Of a stretch of DNA of 64,000 nt, positions 35,001 through 44,768 are shown piece after piece (positions within the stretch are counted from its first letter, which is position 1; every line of letters starts with the position of its first letter). Location: positions 992,001 through 1,056,000 of the forward strand of contig OY723279.1 in NCBI GenBank assembly GCA_963210315.1, written 5' to 3'. The notes under the pieces are model-generated. The model did no database searches. It saw only the letters and a program-made list of their open reading frames with translations, and had not been told where the DNA came from. This DNA is from Rhynchopus euleeides. Its lineage: Eukaryota; Euglenozoa; Diplonemea; Diplonemida; Diplonemidae. A program made the position numbers and the translations under genes.

Positions 35001-36690
35001 CCGCCTCCTCCGACACTGGTTTGCCTTCTTCAGATCAACCGCCAGGCAGAAGTCTCTGCAGATCATTTCCGGTGGGAAATGTCTCTCCTTCCCGAAGGAG
35101 CACTCCGTGCGTTGGGCAGCTGCAACGTTCCGTCGCCTGAACGCGGCTGTGGTGAACTTTGACTTCACTGTCGCTATGCTCGGGGAGATCCAGCCGCCGC
35201 CGTTCTTCTTCCACAAGCTCACCCCCGAGTATTCCCTCTCGACTTGCATCTTGGCTGACGTCTTCGACATCAATAAAGGGGTGAGCGAGGCGTTGCAGAA
35301 GCGAGACCTGTCGCTCTCGTCGATGGAGAGCATCCTGCAGAATGCACTGACAGTGCATAAGGTGCTGGCGCGCCAGCCTGGCAAGCACGAAGCCAAGTTC
35401 TATGAGAACCAGGGAACCACATCGTTGCCTCCGGGGGTAGTTGCCGAGATGACTTCCTGGCGCTCAAAGCTCTGCCACACCATCTACAAGGACCTGGCCA
35501 AGAGGTGGGAGGAGTATCCCTGCCGCTCATTCAGCTCTTTCTTCGCGACAAGTGGGAAGGACAGCACGTGCGAGTGCCTCATGGCGCTCGCTTCTCGCTT
35601 GGGTTACGACCAGGCAGAGATTCTCAGCATCGGCATGGAGTGGGTGAAGCTGCGGTTGGAATGCACAGATCTCAGGGGGAACCTTCTGAAAGAGTTTGTC
35701 GTCGACTTCTTGCTGGAATCCGAGAGTTCGACGTTTGCGATAGTGCTTGAGGCCATGGTGGCACTGTCACCCTCGACTGTGTTTGTGGAGGCTGCTTTTT
35801 CAGTTGTAACGCGCATGAGGGGATCGTTCCGGAAGGCACTCTCTGCCGCAAGCATCTCTCAAGAACTGGGCATCACTCTAGAGCTGTCACATGATGACGC
35901 GGCGCGCAAGATCATCGTTGAAGAAACAGTCAACACGTTCCTCGCCAACAAGAAGCGCCGCTTCACTGCGCGTTCCCTGACGCCTCTTCCAACTCTGACA
36001 ACCGTGGAGCTCGTTGACCTCGATGCAGCCATGGGTTCTCTATTTGCTGGCGTGGAGGATTGTGATGAGGAATCGGACGGCAGCTGGGAAGATGACAACG
36101 CCGATGCATTGTCGATTGTCAGCCTCGTGGAGGAAGTCCCTGAGGATCCCTTCCTCACTTCGTTGCTTGCAGATGCCGCACCCCCCGTCGTGCCTCCAGC
36201 CACCCTGCAACATGTCACCTTCCAGCTCCCCGCTTCATCGACCCCGGGCACCCCATCGACACTCCCCACACCTCAGCCGGAAGAACCGCCGCAGCTGCCT
36301 CCCACACAGGCGGCACCGGCAGAGCGCAGGAGGGAGGTTGGGCCGCACCCCGAGGAGCCCCAGGAGAAAAGGGCCCGCGTCCATGTCGACATCGATGTCG
36401 ACATGGAGGAGGATTGGGGAGAGTGGGCGTACGTTTCGGACGCCGAAACTTCCGAGTGAGCCATCATCGTTCTTAGAAGGGGGGGGGGGGGGTGGGGGCG
36501 GGGGGGTGGTTTTCATCGTAGAAATCATAGAAAAAGTCCCGCCTGACGGGCACGCGCCTGAAACCTGTGGGGGGGTGAGCAAAAAATCCCTTGTAAAAAT
36601 TCTTAGAAAAAACCTGGTTCCCCGACCCAAAAAACCCGGAAAAAGGGCTGGTTCCCCGCCCAGGCCTGGGTGGCAGGTCTTCTCAATTTA
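32060..36690 (+). mobile_element. hAT-superfamily DNA transposon, apparently complete
   Basis: The left end starts CAGGGGTGGCAGCAGGGC, typical of hAT termini. Four tandem subterminal repeats of the form TTTTTTTCTAAGAACTTTTG occupy 32117-32240. The right side has the complement of that unit near 36588-36610 (ACAAGGGA- and TTCTAAGAATTTT-type). A single long transposase frame lies between. The right terminus is approximate: I could not find a clear partner for the first 20 bases, nor an 8-bp duplication. GGGCTGGTTCCCC occurs in the same orientation at both ends. Confidence 0.7.
32323..36459 (+). CDS. hAT transposase with N-terminal protease-like region
   Basis: The frame is open from 32140, but the first ATG is at 32323 (a second at 32488 may be used), giving 1378 residues. 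hAT features: a BED-like finger C612-x2-C615...H657-x5-H663; the first catalytic Asp probably D777 in KVDGTTF; D846 in AADGASTMKSL; DVHDAAHMHQLSVGL in place of the usual C..H block; HSVRWAAATFRRL; and the C-terminal dimerisation block FVEAAFSVVTRMRGSF with E1156. N-terminal of the finger are two unusual parts. About residues 160-340 have C163-x2-C166 and C202-x-C204 with a USP-like run (HLLFLSTQRF, then ALVLYARE). About 430-560 have GHYCLRVLDCLA (C442) and AHFLLLM (H554) at OTU-like spacing. A Pro/acidic tail ends the protein. The frame looks intact. The protease-like calls are tentative. Confidence 0.8.
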   Translation: MTPPTSSCLGLRVAGVLPVYCCCIALLRTSLFIPTRLPFDRTLTSHSPNLTYSANMVRTTAKISGSFWAFRPEGASRGVASGSGSFVTILQLLACTVLRECQGVLSNLLQSLRSTTPDENEPQMITSQDPQRPNPDVSLSALGHKHPHLKHLCTTKSATVYSCPSCGEFRTAITDSMVVMLGVVKDEVQRVASQFMEKQGPCTCGAVRAAQFCVEKAPHLLFLSTQRFSASGEKQKHLTELAETVNVKELRDLSALRELGVDGNGVVQVGTVQPVNHRYRFVGASCTKSGLTLAKGIAWETLCARGPATTLKWKSITTDRVTDCSVAPFNRANAKPALVLYAREASDGDGHDVDASHDAPPPPPPDPLAASPAATTAAPVAPAPHAAFYTGEGACHVAAFDSAGRLSPWLTAMKLAQSTGGVNIGLVPGWVQRDLYSSGHYCLRVLDCLARSIPITEPTRTSAAALLEGVDSPEAEALTVKLRRPRLMDTRFLVDEELDTNTASVALQTFRTSRGLNVHFSIVDTTQPRTFGLLLPSLMAQYPLRLVFDTAKAHFLLLMAANKKYVPEGSMVNGLLRIQQRQAQLAIQEKQQRKIHAAASGVVRLPDGRWRCTTCAPFLVQLEGEFSEQPHLLRYARGEASMSATTVGRQQSNIRRHMGGAAHKRAVQLSTPGSENTNVTATDIPKQTLCAKVKVTSEQYTSLVNLVYNVATATQRAEGLSSVGARLQDDKRKGLHVLDTHYSRKVAKEFQTILWEVLLRGVVGAVRACRAATLKVDGTTFARIDLMIVIVSGISRTDCAMKDWCVGTVDLKKADAESQKDELVKLFDSLQLSQWARRSLKGFAADGASTMKSLRGKLEIAWGCTLIDVHDAAHMHQLSVGLIKKTRKVVEHSRLLRHWFAFFRSTARQKSLQIISGGKCLSFPKEHSVRWAAATFRRLNAAVVNFDFTVAMLGEIQPPPFFFHKLTPEYSLSTCILADVFDINKGVSEALQKRDLSLSSMESILQNALTVHKVLARQPGKHEAKFYENQGTTSLPPGVVAEMTSWRSKLCHTIYKDLAKRWEEYPCRSFSSFFATSGKDSTCECLMALASRLGYDQAEILSIGMEWVKLRLECTDLRGNLLKEFVVDFLLESESSTFAIVLEAMVALSPSTVFVEAAFSVVTRMRGSFRKALSAASISQELGITLELSHDDAARKIIVEETVNTFLANKKRRFTARSLTPLPTLTTVELVDLDAAMGSLFAGVEDCDEESDGSWEDDNADALSIVSLVEEVPEDPFLTSLLADAAPPVVPPATLQHVTFQLPASSTPGTPSTLPTPQPEEPPQLPPTQAAPAERRREVGPHPEEPQEKRARVHVDIDVDMEEDWGEWAYVSDAETSE

Positions 36691-38010
36691 CCCGGCCTGT
36701 CCCCCCCTCCTGTGTGGGAACTCTGCACCTCCCCCGATCCCCACTCCGCCCCGCCCCCCCCTCTGTCTCCACCGCATTACCCGGATTCCTTATGTGTTTG
36801 CGCAGCTCGCACGTGTTTTTGTTGATTTTTATTGTGTGCGCTCAACAAAAAGTAGCCCGGATCTGCCTTTTTGCAGTTGCTGGGCAGGGTGTTTCTCTTA
36901 TTATAGCGAAAGGAGTACGATTTTTGTTGTTTAACCGCATCCATGCCCCCCCCTCCACCTCCACCCCCACCCCCTTCCTCTCCTCATCGTTGCCGCCCCG
37001 CCCCACCCCCCTTCCCTCCCGGACTCCATTCTCTTCCACACCTCCGACATCTTGAGATGGCCCAGGGTGGGTGGGTGGCGGGGGTTGCGGCTTCCTCTGG
37101 TCCTCTGATTTTACCCGCTGCAAGCAGCACAGCAGCGAGACACCGTGTCTGCTGTGCTGATTCATTTATTGTAGTAGGGTGACAGGGGTTGGAGCGGTGA
37201 ACGGGCAGCGGGAGGAGGTGAATCCTTTGGGTGTTGGGGCAGTGGGGGGGTTGGGGGTTGCGGGTGGGAGGGGGCAGGATTTCCGACTCCTGCGGGTGAA
37301 GGGATGCCCTCTCCCTCCCCCTCTCAAGTGTGCTGCACACCTCCCGCTGCGCATCCCGCCCCTTTCCGAAGCCCCCAGCCAACTCAACGCGCCAGCCACA
37401 AGCAAACGGCTCTCTCCCCCTCCACCCCCTCCCCCCCTCTCTGCATTCATTATCTTTCCCGACTTCAACCCGCCCCACACCCCCACCTTCGCTAGGTGCG
37501 TCCGACACCACCAGTGAGAGTGTCCTCCACCTCACACACACCTTTCCTGCTGTCGTTCGGAGTGGATGCAAAGGGGAGGTGCCCCACCGCAGTGGGCATG
37601 CAGCCAATCTCAGGGGGTGGGGCAGGTGGGTGGGTAGGGGGGGCGGAGGTGTGGGGGTGTAGGGGTGTGGGTGGGTGAGATGATTGTCTCCATCCCACAC
37701 ACACACACACCCCGCCCCCCTCCCTCTCACTGTGCACTGGATGTCAGACACAACCTGCATAACGAGTGAAGGTGGGCTGTCTCAGCTGTGGGCGGGTGAG
37801 GGGCATGCCTGTTTTCCCTTTTGTTTCCATCATCTTGTATTCAGAATGAACACACTAATGAAACAGGACTAGAGACAGAACGCCCCCACCCTTGGTATTT
37901 GGTGTTGTAGTGTATTGACACAACGGCAACAAAAACAAACAAACCCCTCCCCCCCCAATGTTATGACAAGCAAAATTTGTAAGTTCTGCAGGAATTTACA
38001 CATTCTTAAA
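36691..38010. other. flank between the hAT element and the TTAA element
   Basis: No gene. Positions 36691-37291 are unassigned insertion DNA with C-rich runs. From 37292 the unit-type 5' flank resumes: CTCTCCCCCTCCACCCCC runs, TGGGGG-rich sequence near 37615-37680, a CA repeat near 37695-37710 and a poly-C near 37945. Confidence 0.5.
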
Positions 38011-39144
38011 ACCCTGTGCCTGGAATTTTGTCCAAAAAATATCACGTTTTCGCACAAGGCAAAAAATGGTCAAAAAACCCGAAAATCGGGTTTGTAGGGT
38101 ATATGTCCCCTGTCTGAAAATGCAAAATATGGCCCCGCAGGTGCCCCCAGAGTGATTTAAAATTGGAAAATCGACATTTTCCACCTACGGGAAATCCCCC
38201 AAAATAGGGGGTCCCCAGTCACGAACCCCAAAAAAATGTCCCGCGCGCCTCTAAGGCACTCTGGATTTTTATTATGTCATCCAGATGTCACATCTGGGTC
38301 CAGGAACACCGGTTTTTGGCCTCAGGAAGTCGAAAAATATGTGTGGAAATTTTTATTCCTGACCAGGATCCCCTAAAAGCCCGATTTCCCCTGTTTACAC
38401 ATGGGGGATTTCTTGCAACGCCCGCTCGTGTGCTGAGTGTGCTATCCGCGACGTGGATGCGGTCGCCCTCTTCCTCCCAGAAGCCACTGATCTTCCTCAT
38501 CCAACTTCACCTCTGGATGTACGCGGCACGTGCTTGGGTTGTCCTGTCGCAGTGCAGCAGAAGGTCCCCTGTGCACTGCTGCCCAAGCCATTTCGGCTGC
38601 ACGGAATGCGCCACGCAGAGTAACGTGGTATCGCGTGACCAGCTCGTGAGGCTTGTGCCCCGAATCGAATCGATAGGCTGCGAGCTGCATTGCCTCGGTC
38701 AGTTGATGTCCTTGTGTGTGCATTTTTGTGCACAACAGTCCCTTGGGTATCTGCAGCGCAGGTGCCTGCACTGGACCAGGACTCCTGGTTTGCCTCTGGC
38801 ACTTGTGATCGGAACGGATGCGGCGACATGCCACGGTGCCCATGAATAGCCATGCCGGCACGAAAGTACGTTCACGACGGTTGATTACCATTGCTGCACT
38901 CTGTCAGAACCAAGGGTCGCAGCTCACCTGAACGCCCACCAGGCCCCCCAACAGGGGGTGAAACCAAAGGGTCCCCCCTGGGGTTTTTTAACCCAAAATT
39001 TTCGAATTCGACATGTCCCCGGGATTTCCACTATGTCGCAGATTTCGACCATTGGGTCAAGAAAACCTAAAAATCTAGGGGGGAGGTGCTGAAGGATTGC
39101 ACTGAAAATTTTATCTAACTCGGTCAAAATTCCAGGCACAGGGT
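38011..39144. mobile_element. TTAA-type non-autonomous element with perfect 20-bp inverted repeats
   Basis: The ends are ACCCTGTGCCTGGAATTTTG at 38011-38030 and its exact complement at 39125-39144. TTAAA flanks both sides (38006-38010 and 39145-39149), and the empty site CATTCTTAAACCTTGAG is present before copy 2 near 22671. The target can be read as TTAA or TTAAA, so a piggyBac-like mobiliser is plausible. Reading frames inside (one of 191 codons on +) resemble nothing I know, so it is probably non-autonomous. Confidence 0.85.
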
Positions 39145-39575
39145 TTAAACCTTGAGATCAAGACATACCTTTCTCCCAAGTCAGATCCCACCACAGCTCT
39201 GTCTGTTCCTTCTTTCTTGAATGCAATTCAAATCCAGACGGGACCACCCCTGTCCCGTTTGCGATGCATCGTATCCGCCCATCCGACATCGCAGTCAGCT
39301 GAGATGACACAAGTCTGAGGCTCTTTGAAGCCCCTGCCGCCGCCCCACACCCACCCTCCCCTCCCCATCCTCGGGTTTTCCATTCTGTTTGTGCTGGGCT
39401 CGCTGCAGTCGTGTGATCTCCGGCGTCTTCTTGTGGAATCTGTTACGGTCTGCGGTCTGCTTGAAACATACACAACTGCAGGCAGCGGACGACACATTAC
39501 ACATTACAACAACACAACTACACAAGCGGGACGAAGGAGGGTGTGTGGAGAACACATCACAAGTCGGTGGGCGGG
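39145..39575 (+). promoter_or_regulatory. 5' flank of NLR-like copy 3
   Basis: This is the last 400 bp of the shared flank, from CCTTTCTCCCAAGTCAGATC through CACAACTGCAGGCAGCGG to the start codon. The more distal part present before copies 1, 2 and 4 is deleted, so if copy 3 is expressed this shorter stretch is sufficient. Confidence 0.4.
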
Positions 39576-42500
39576 ATGGGGGCGAGTGCGAGCGTGGAGC
39601 ACGGGCGGACATGGTGGGGCAGTACACGCGCTGTGAAGGAGGCACTGGAGGGCGGGACGTGGCGGCAGCTCCTGGAGCAGCACAAGGCGGACGTGAACGC
39701 GGCAGACCCACACACCAGGCGGACGCTGCTGCACGAGGTGTTGCAGCCCGGGTGCAGGGGGCTTCCCGCTGCTGCCGAATCAGTCAAGTTTCTGGTGGAG
39801 TGCGGGGCAGCCACTGTTCCGGACGGCGAGGGGCGCACACCGGTGTGGTACGCGCTGCAGCACCGTGACGAAGGCACACGCACTGCCCTGCTGGGGGCAC
39901 TCGGCGAGCACGTGGGGAAGATGCAGACGGAGGTGGCCAGCAGACTGCGGCGCTTCCTCGCAGACGAGTGGCCGCTCTTGAGGGCACGTGCTGAAGCTGC
40001 TGTTGCATCCCGCACTGCATCGGAGGCACCGCAGCAGTCGCAGGCTCAGCCGGTGCCACAGGAGCTCCAAACACAGAAACCCGACGGCAAGGACAAGACG
40101 AGCGAGCGTCTGCTGAACCACGTGGACGGGCGGAAGATCTGCTTCACACGAAACGACGCGACATGCGAGACACCGCTGCTGGAGTGGCTGGTGCAGCTGC
40201 TGGAGGTTCAGCCGGATCTCGGGTACCGGGCAAAGCACGTGGACAGCATGCTGCTGGGGCTGCGGTTTGTTGTGCAGCGGGTGCTGCGGGATGTGGAGAA
40301 GCCGTCACACGAGATCGAGGACTGGATGGCGGTGGGCGACTGGTTCGAGCATCTGTGCGCAGGCTACCTCTTCACCTGCGACTGCGTGGACTACAAGATT
40401 GACGATGCGACGTGCGATATTCTGTGCAACGAAGACGGTGCACCCATCGTCACGAAGGAACAGTACCACGAAGACTTCAGCGACCCGGCTGTGCTGCAGA
40501 ACCACGGGGCGGAGTACGTGCGGCCGGCACTGTACTTCGGGATGAACCAGGCGATGCGGACGATTGGGCTGTCGGAGGGGGCGCGGCAGTCTGCGGCACG
40601 CAGCGTGTTCGAGCTTGAGCAGGCACCGCCACAGCTGCATGTGATTGAAACATTCCAGCCGCTGATGACGAAGCTGACGCGGCTGATCCGGAGCCGGCGG
40701 CCGAACCTGACCACGGTGTTCCGCGGAATCGACCGGAACGTGTCGGCGCAGTACAAGGTGGGGACGTCGGTGGTGTGGAACGCCTTCACGTCGACGACGC
40801 AGGAGCAGGATGTGGCGAAGAACTTCCTGTACGGGAAGGCGGGGACGTTCTTTGTGATTGTGGCGAAGCAGGGAGCGGCGGAGGTGGGGTTCGCAAGCGT
40901 GTTCCAGAAGGAGGCGGAGCTGCTGTACGACAGCAACATCGACTTCCGGGTGCAGTGGAAGCTGTCCCCGACGCTGCTGCGCATGGTGGGGCAGCCCTTC
41001 GACGTGATTGTGATGCAGGAGGTGGCTGCGCACGACAACGACAACAAGAACGGGAAGGATGGGACCAGCACTGAGGCACTGTCGCAGCCTCTGTATTCTG
41101 CATCGGACCAGGTTGAGGCGGTGCGGAAGGTGCTGCAGCACACGGCGTTGCTCTTTGCGGAGTTCCTGGAGGGCTACGTGGAGGGGAGGGTCGGGGACGA
41201 CACACGTGTGGCGGAGGCGGAGACGAGGATGCTGCTGCACGAGGTGGACGAGTGGCTGGCGGCAGACGGGGATGCGGAGGAGGGGGCGGGGAAGAAGAAG
41301 GGGGCGAGGGAGACGCGCCGCCACCCGCTGTGCCTGCTCGGGGATGGAGGCACCGGCAAGACGTCTGCGGCGGTTGCGGTTCTGTGCCACCTGCTGCAGG
41401 AGAAGAAAGCAGGCGGGGTGGCCCCACACAGAAAGAAGCCCGTGTTCCCTGTCTTTGCGGCGCTCCCGGCGATTGGGGTGGACACCGTCACAACACATGG
41501 CGGGATCGACGAGTTCATCCGGAAGTCGTTCGGGCTGGAGGAGGCTGCGTTGGAGCACCTGAGCAGTGCGTACGACGTTGTGGTGATCCTGGACTCGCTG
41601 GACGAGGTGGGGCTGACGCAGGAGCATTTGAGCGGGGCGTGCAAGGCCAGTGGCGGGCAAGGGGTGCTGCAGCTCCACCCGTGGTGTGCGAAGCAGTGCA
41701 GCGTGATCGTGACGACGCGTGGCGAGTACCTGAAGAGTGTGAATCACACGCCGTCGCAGGTGTGTGGGAACGGGACGAGGTCGCTCTACATGCAGCCGTT
41801 CACGCAGGCAGACGCGGTGACCTACATCAGCAAGGTGCGTGCGGCACAGGTGGCGAAGGCGGAGCAGCAGCGGGTGGGCGCAAAGAGCACAGCGCCGCAG
41901 CATGTGGAGCAGCTGGCGGCGGAGCCAGTTCCTGCAGGCACAGTCGCAGACGCTGAGGTGGCTGTGCTGTCACAGCTTCGTAACCCGTTCCTGCTTCACC
42001 TGGCGTGTTACGCACAGCTCGATCTGTCGGGATCAAGCAGCACACAGGGGCAGCAGATGCTGAGTGATGTGGCGGTGTACGAGGCGTACCTGCAGAAGCA
42101 CGTCGAGGTGGAGTTGCGTCAGGCGGCGGCTTCACCAGCACGCGTGGAGGAGGTGCTGCGGGTGGGGGAACTGATTGCGTGCGCGATGCTGCAGGCACAG
42201 ACGTGGCAGGGAGTGCTGGGGGAAGAGCGGGGGCGCCTGTTGAAGGAGGACAAGGTGGACCGTGCAGAGGCGGACGAGGCGTTCCGGGTGCTCCCGTTCC
42301 GTGTGGAGAGCTTCGAGGACGAGATCAGCGCGTTTACATTCCGTCACAAGACGCTTGGGGAGTTCCTCGTGGCGCGGCGCCTGGCACGCGAGGGCGGTGT
42401 GGCTGACACGCTTCGTTCCAAAGTGCGCAGGCCCTTCAGCCAGGATGCCCCGAACGTGGTGCAGTACTTTGCGGACACAGTGCTCGCACGTGGAGTCGAC

Positions 42501-44768
42501 GCAGTCAACGCAAAGGTAGCAGCCGAACTCCTGCCGCTTGTTCTCTCGACTGTCGATGCTGGTGGTGACGCGGTGTCGCTCGCGGCTGCTTCCAATGCCA
42601 TGGCACTCGCTGTGCGCATGCGACATGTGTTCAGGTGCGACCTCTCGGGTGTGCTTGTGCAGGACAGCGATCTGCGCCACGCACGCCTGTTGGGGACTGT
42701 GCTGAACAAGAGCCGCTTCCACAACTGCTGGCTGGAGCACGCATCAATCTTCGACGCTGACATGACGAACTCCAACTGGGAGGGCTGCTCCTTCGGTGCC
42801 CCTCTCCCGCCTCTGTTGGGCCACACCTCCTCTGTGCTCAGCGTGGCTGTCACACCAGACGGATCGAAGATCATCTCAGGATCTGGCGACAACAGCGTTC
42901 GTGTCTGGGATGCATCAACAGGCGAGCAGTTGCAGAAGCTTGAAGGCCACACCTCCTCTGTCAACGGAGTGGCTGTCACACCAGACGGAGCGAGGATTAT
43001 CTCAGGATCTGGCGACCACAGCGTTCGTGTCTGGGATGTATCAAAAAAAAAATCAACAGGGGAGCAGTTGCAGAAGCTTGAAGGCCACACCTACTCTGTG
43101 AACAGCGTGGCTGTCACACCAGACGGAGCGAAGATCATTTCAGGATCTGGCGACAACAGCGTTCGTGTATGGGATGCAACAACAGGGGAGCAGTTGCAGA
43201 AGCTTAAAGGACACACCAAGTCTGTGACCCGCGTGGCTGTCACACCAGATGGATCGAAGATCATCTCAGGATCTGGCGACAACAGCGTTCGTGTCTGGGA
43301 TGCGTCAACAGGCGACCAGTTGCAGAAGATTGAAGGCCACACCGACTCTGTGAACAGCGTGGCTGTCACACCAGACGGATCTAAGATTATCTCAGGATCT
43401 CGTGACAAGAGTGTTCGTATCTGGGCTGCATCAACTGGCATGGAGTTGAAGAAGCTTGAAGGACACACCTCCTCTGTGACCCGCGTGGCAGTCGCCCCAG
43501 ACGGATCGAAGGTCATCTCAGCATCTGACGACTGCAGCATTCGTATCTGGGATGCATCAACAGGCAACGTATTGCAGGAGCTTGACGGCCACACCAGCCT
43601 CGTGAAAACCGTGGCTGTTACACCAGACGGATCGAAGGTCATCTCTGGATCCCAAGACTGCAGCGTTCGTGTCTGGGATGCATCAACAGCCAAGGAGTTG
43701 CAGGTGCGTGACGGCAACACCTCCTCTGTGAACGGCGTGACTGTCACACCAGACGGATCGAAGGTCGTCTCAGCATCTACAGACTGCAGCGTTTGTGTCT
43801 GGGATACATCAACAGGGGTGGAGTTGCTGAAGCTTGAAGGCCACACCTCCCGTGTGCGCAGCGTGGCCGTCACACCAGACGGATCGAAGATCATCTCAGG
43901 ATCTCGAGACTGCAGCGTTCGTGTCTGGGATGCATCAACAGGGGTTCAGTTGCAGAAGCTTGAAGGACACACCGGGCCTGTGACCAGCGTGACTGTCACA
44001 CCAGACGGATGGAAGATCTTCTCAGGAGCAGAGGACCACAGCGTTCGTGTCTGGGATGCGTCAACAGGGGTAGAGTTACAGAAACTTGAAGGCCACACCT
44101 CCTCTGTGAACAGCGTGACTGTCACACCAGACGGATCGAAGATCATGTCAGGATCTGGCGACAACAGCATTCGTGTCTGGGATGCAGCAACAGGCGAGCA
44201 GCTGCAGAAGCTTGAAGGACACACCGACTCTGTGACCAGCGTCGCTGTCACACCAGACGGATCGAATATCATCTCTGGATCTCGGGACAAGACCGTTCGT
44301 GTCTGGGATGATTCCACAGGGGAGCAGTTGCAGAAGCTTTACGGACACACCTCCTCTGTGACCAGCGTGGCTGTCACGCCTGACAGGTCGAAGATCATCT
44401 CAGGATCCCACGACAAAAGCGTTCGTGTCTGGGATGCATCAACTGGCAAGCACTTGCAGAAACTTGAAGGCCATGCGGACTGGGTGACGACCGTGTATGT
44501 GACACCAGGCGGATCGAAGATCATCTCCGCATCCTTCGACAAGACCGCTTTTGTCTGGGAGGCATCAACAGGGGTGGCCTTGGCAAAGCCGGCAGGCAAC
44601 ACTGCATCGTTCGGAAGCTCGGATACCCGCATCTCTTGTTGTTGGCGTCTGGGGGCTGTGCTTGGCAGTGGGCCCACCGTGCCTGTGCCCTTTGGCTGCA
44701 CGGGGGTCGACACTGTGACGCCACCCCATGCCTGCAGCTTGCTTGCTGGCGCTGCCACTGCTCAGTAG
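39576..44768 (+). CDS. NLR-like protein copy 3: ANK-ART-NACHT-pentapeptide-WD40x14
   Basis: Full length, 1730 residues from MGASASVEHG; it lacks one Gln relative to the other N-termini. ART residues are present, with E446-A-E448, and Walker A is GDGGTGKT (589-596). After KSTA in the NACHT region it has its own insert (PQHVEQLAAEPVPAGT) replacing EADADR of the other copies. WD40 blades run from residue 1080: fourteen, of which the second has four extra residues (VSKKKSTG) coded around an A10 run, a typical slippage site that has stayed in frame. The C-terminal tail is intact (AGAATAQ). It shares with copy 4 the EDEISAF sequence and the short QEKKAGGVA linker, so these two are closest in the NACHT region. 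This is the best candidate, with copy 1, for a functional gene. Confidence 0.9.
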   Translation: MGASASVEHGRTWWGSTRAVKEALEGGTWRQLLEQHKADVNAADPHTRRTLLHEVLQPGCRGLPAAAESVKFLVECGAATVPDGEGRTPVWYALQHRDEGTRTALLGALGEHVGKMQTEVASRLRRFLADEWPLLRARAEAAVASRTASEAPQQSQAQPVPQELQTQKPDGKDKTSERLLNHVDGRKICFTRNDATCETPLLEWLVQLLEVQPDLGYRAKHVDSMLLGLRFVVQRVLRDVEKPSHEIEDWMAVGDWFEHLCAGYLFTCDCVDYKIDDATCDILCNEDGAPIVTKEQYHEDFSDPAVLQNHGAEYVRPALYFGMNQAMRTIGLSEGARQSAARSVFELEQAPPQLHVIETFQPLMTKLTRLIRSRRPNLTTVFRGIDRNVSAQYKVGTSVVWNAFTSTTQEQDVAKNFLYGKAGTFFVIVAKQGAAEVGFASVFQKEAELLYDSNIDFRVQWKLSPTLLRMVGQPFDVIVMQEVAAHDNDNKNGKDGTSTEALSQPLYSASDQVEAVRKVLQHTALLFAEFLEGYVEGRVGDDTRVAEAETRMLLHEVDEWLAADGDAEEGAGKKKGARETRRHPLCLLGDGGTGKTSAAVAVLCHLLQEKKAGGVAPHRKKPVFPVFAALPAIGVDTVTTHGGIDEFIRKSFGLEEAALEHLSSAYDVVVILDSLDEVGLTQEHLSGACKASGGQGVLQLHPWCAKQCSVIVTTRGEYLKSVNHTPSQVCGNGTRSLYMQPFTQADAVTYISKVRAAQVAKAEQQRVGAKSTAPQHVEQLAAEPVPAGTVADAEVAVLSQLRNPFLLHLACYAQLDLSGSSSTQGQQMLSDVAVYEAYLQKHVEVELRQAAASPARVEEVLRVGELIACAMLQAQTWQGVLGEERGRLLKEDKVDRAEADEAFRVLPFRVESFEDEISAFTFRHKTLGEFLVARRLAREGGVADTLRSKVRRPFSQDAPNVVQYFADTVLARGVDAVNAKVAAELLPLVLSTVDAGGDAVSLAAASNAMALAVRMRHVFRCDLSGVLVQDSDLRHARLLGTVLNKSRFHNCWLEHASIFDADMTNSNWEGCSFGAPLPPLLGHTSSVLSVAVTPDGSKIISGSGDNSVRVWDASTGEQLQKLEGHTSSVNGVAVTPDGARIISGSGDHSVRVWDVSKKKSTGEQLQKLEGHTYSVNSVAVTPDGAKIISGSGDNSVRVWDATTGEQLQKLKGHTKSVTRVAVTPDGSKIISGSGDNSVRVWDASTGDQLQKIEGHTDSVNSVAVTPDGSKIISGSRDKSVRIWAASTGMELKKLEGHTSSVTRVAVAPDGSKVISASDDCSIRIWDASTGNVLQELDGHTSLVKTVAVTPDGSKVISGSQDCSVRVWDASTAKELQVRDGNTSSVNGVTVTPDGSKVVSASTDCSVCVWDTSTGVELLKLEGHTSRVRSVAVTPDGSKIISGSRDCSVRVWDASTGVQLQKLEGHTGPVTSVTVTPDGWKIFSGAEDHSVRVWDASTGVELQKLEGHTSSVNSVTVTPDGSKIMSGSGDNSIRVWDAATGEQLQKLEGHTDSVTSVAVTPDGSNIISGSRDKTVRVWDDSTGEQLQKLYGHTSSVTSVAVTPDRSKIISGSHDKSVRVWDASTGKHLQKLEGHADWVTTVYVTPGGSKIISASFDKTAFVWEASTGVALAKPAGNTASFGSSDTRISCCWRLGAVLGSGPTVPVPFGCTGVDTVTPPHACSLLAGAATAQ

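Larger units (their letters stand above)
31844..37291. other. 5.4-kb insertion block flanked by a 45-bp direct repeat
   Basis: The host flank breaks after GTGCTGC at 31843 and resumes at 37292 with the same 45 bp (31799-31843 repeated at 37292-37336; starts GCGGGTGAAGGGATGCCC). Forty-five bases is too long for a usual transposition duplication, so recombination between unit flanks may have captured this block. It holds the hAT element, about 215 bp of unassigned DNA on its left and about 600 bp on its right, the latter with C-rich and T-rich runs and no gene. Confidence 0.6.

Noticed and set aside
31799-37336. 45-bp direct repeat as a simple target-site duplication
   Set aside because: Too long for known DNA transposons, and the inner ends of the block are not inverted repeats.
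38274-38849. 191-codon frame inside the TTAA element as a transposase
   Set aside because: No DDE or zinc-finger features; length and composition are compatible with chance.
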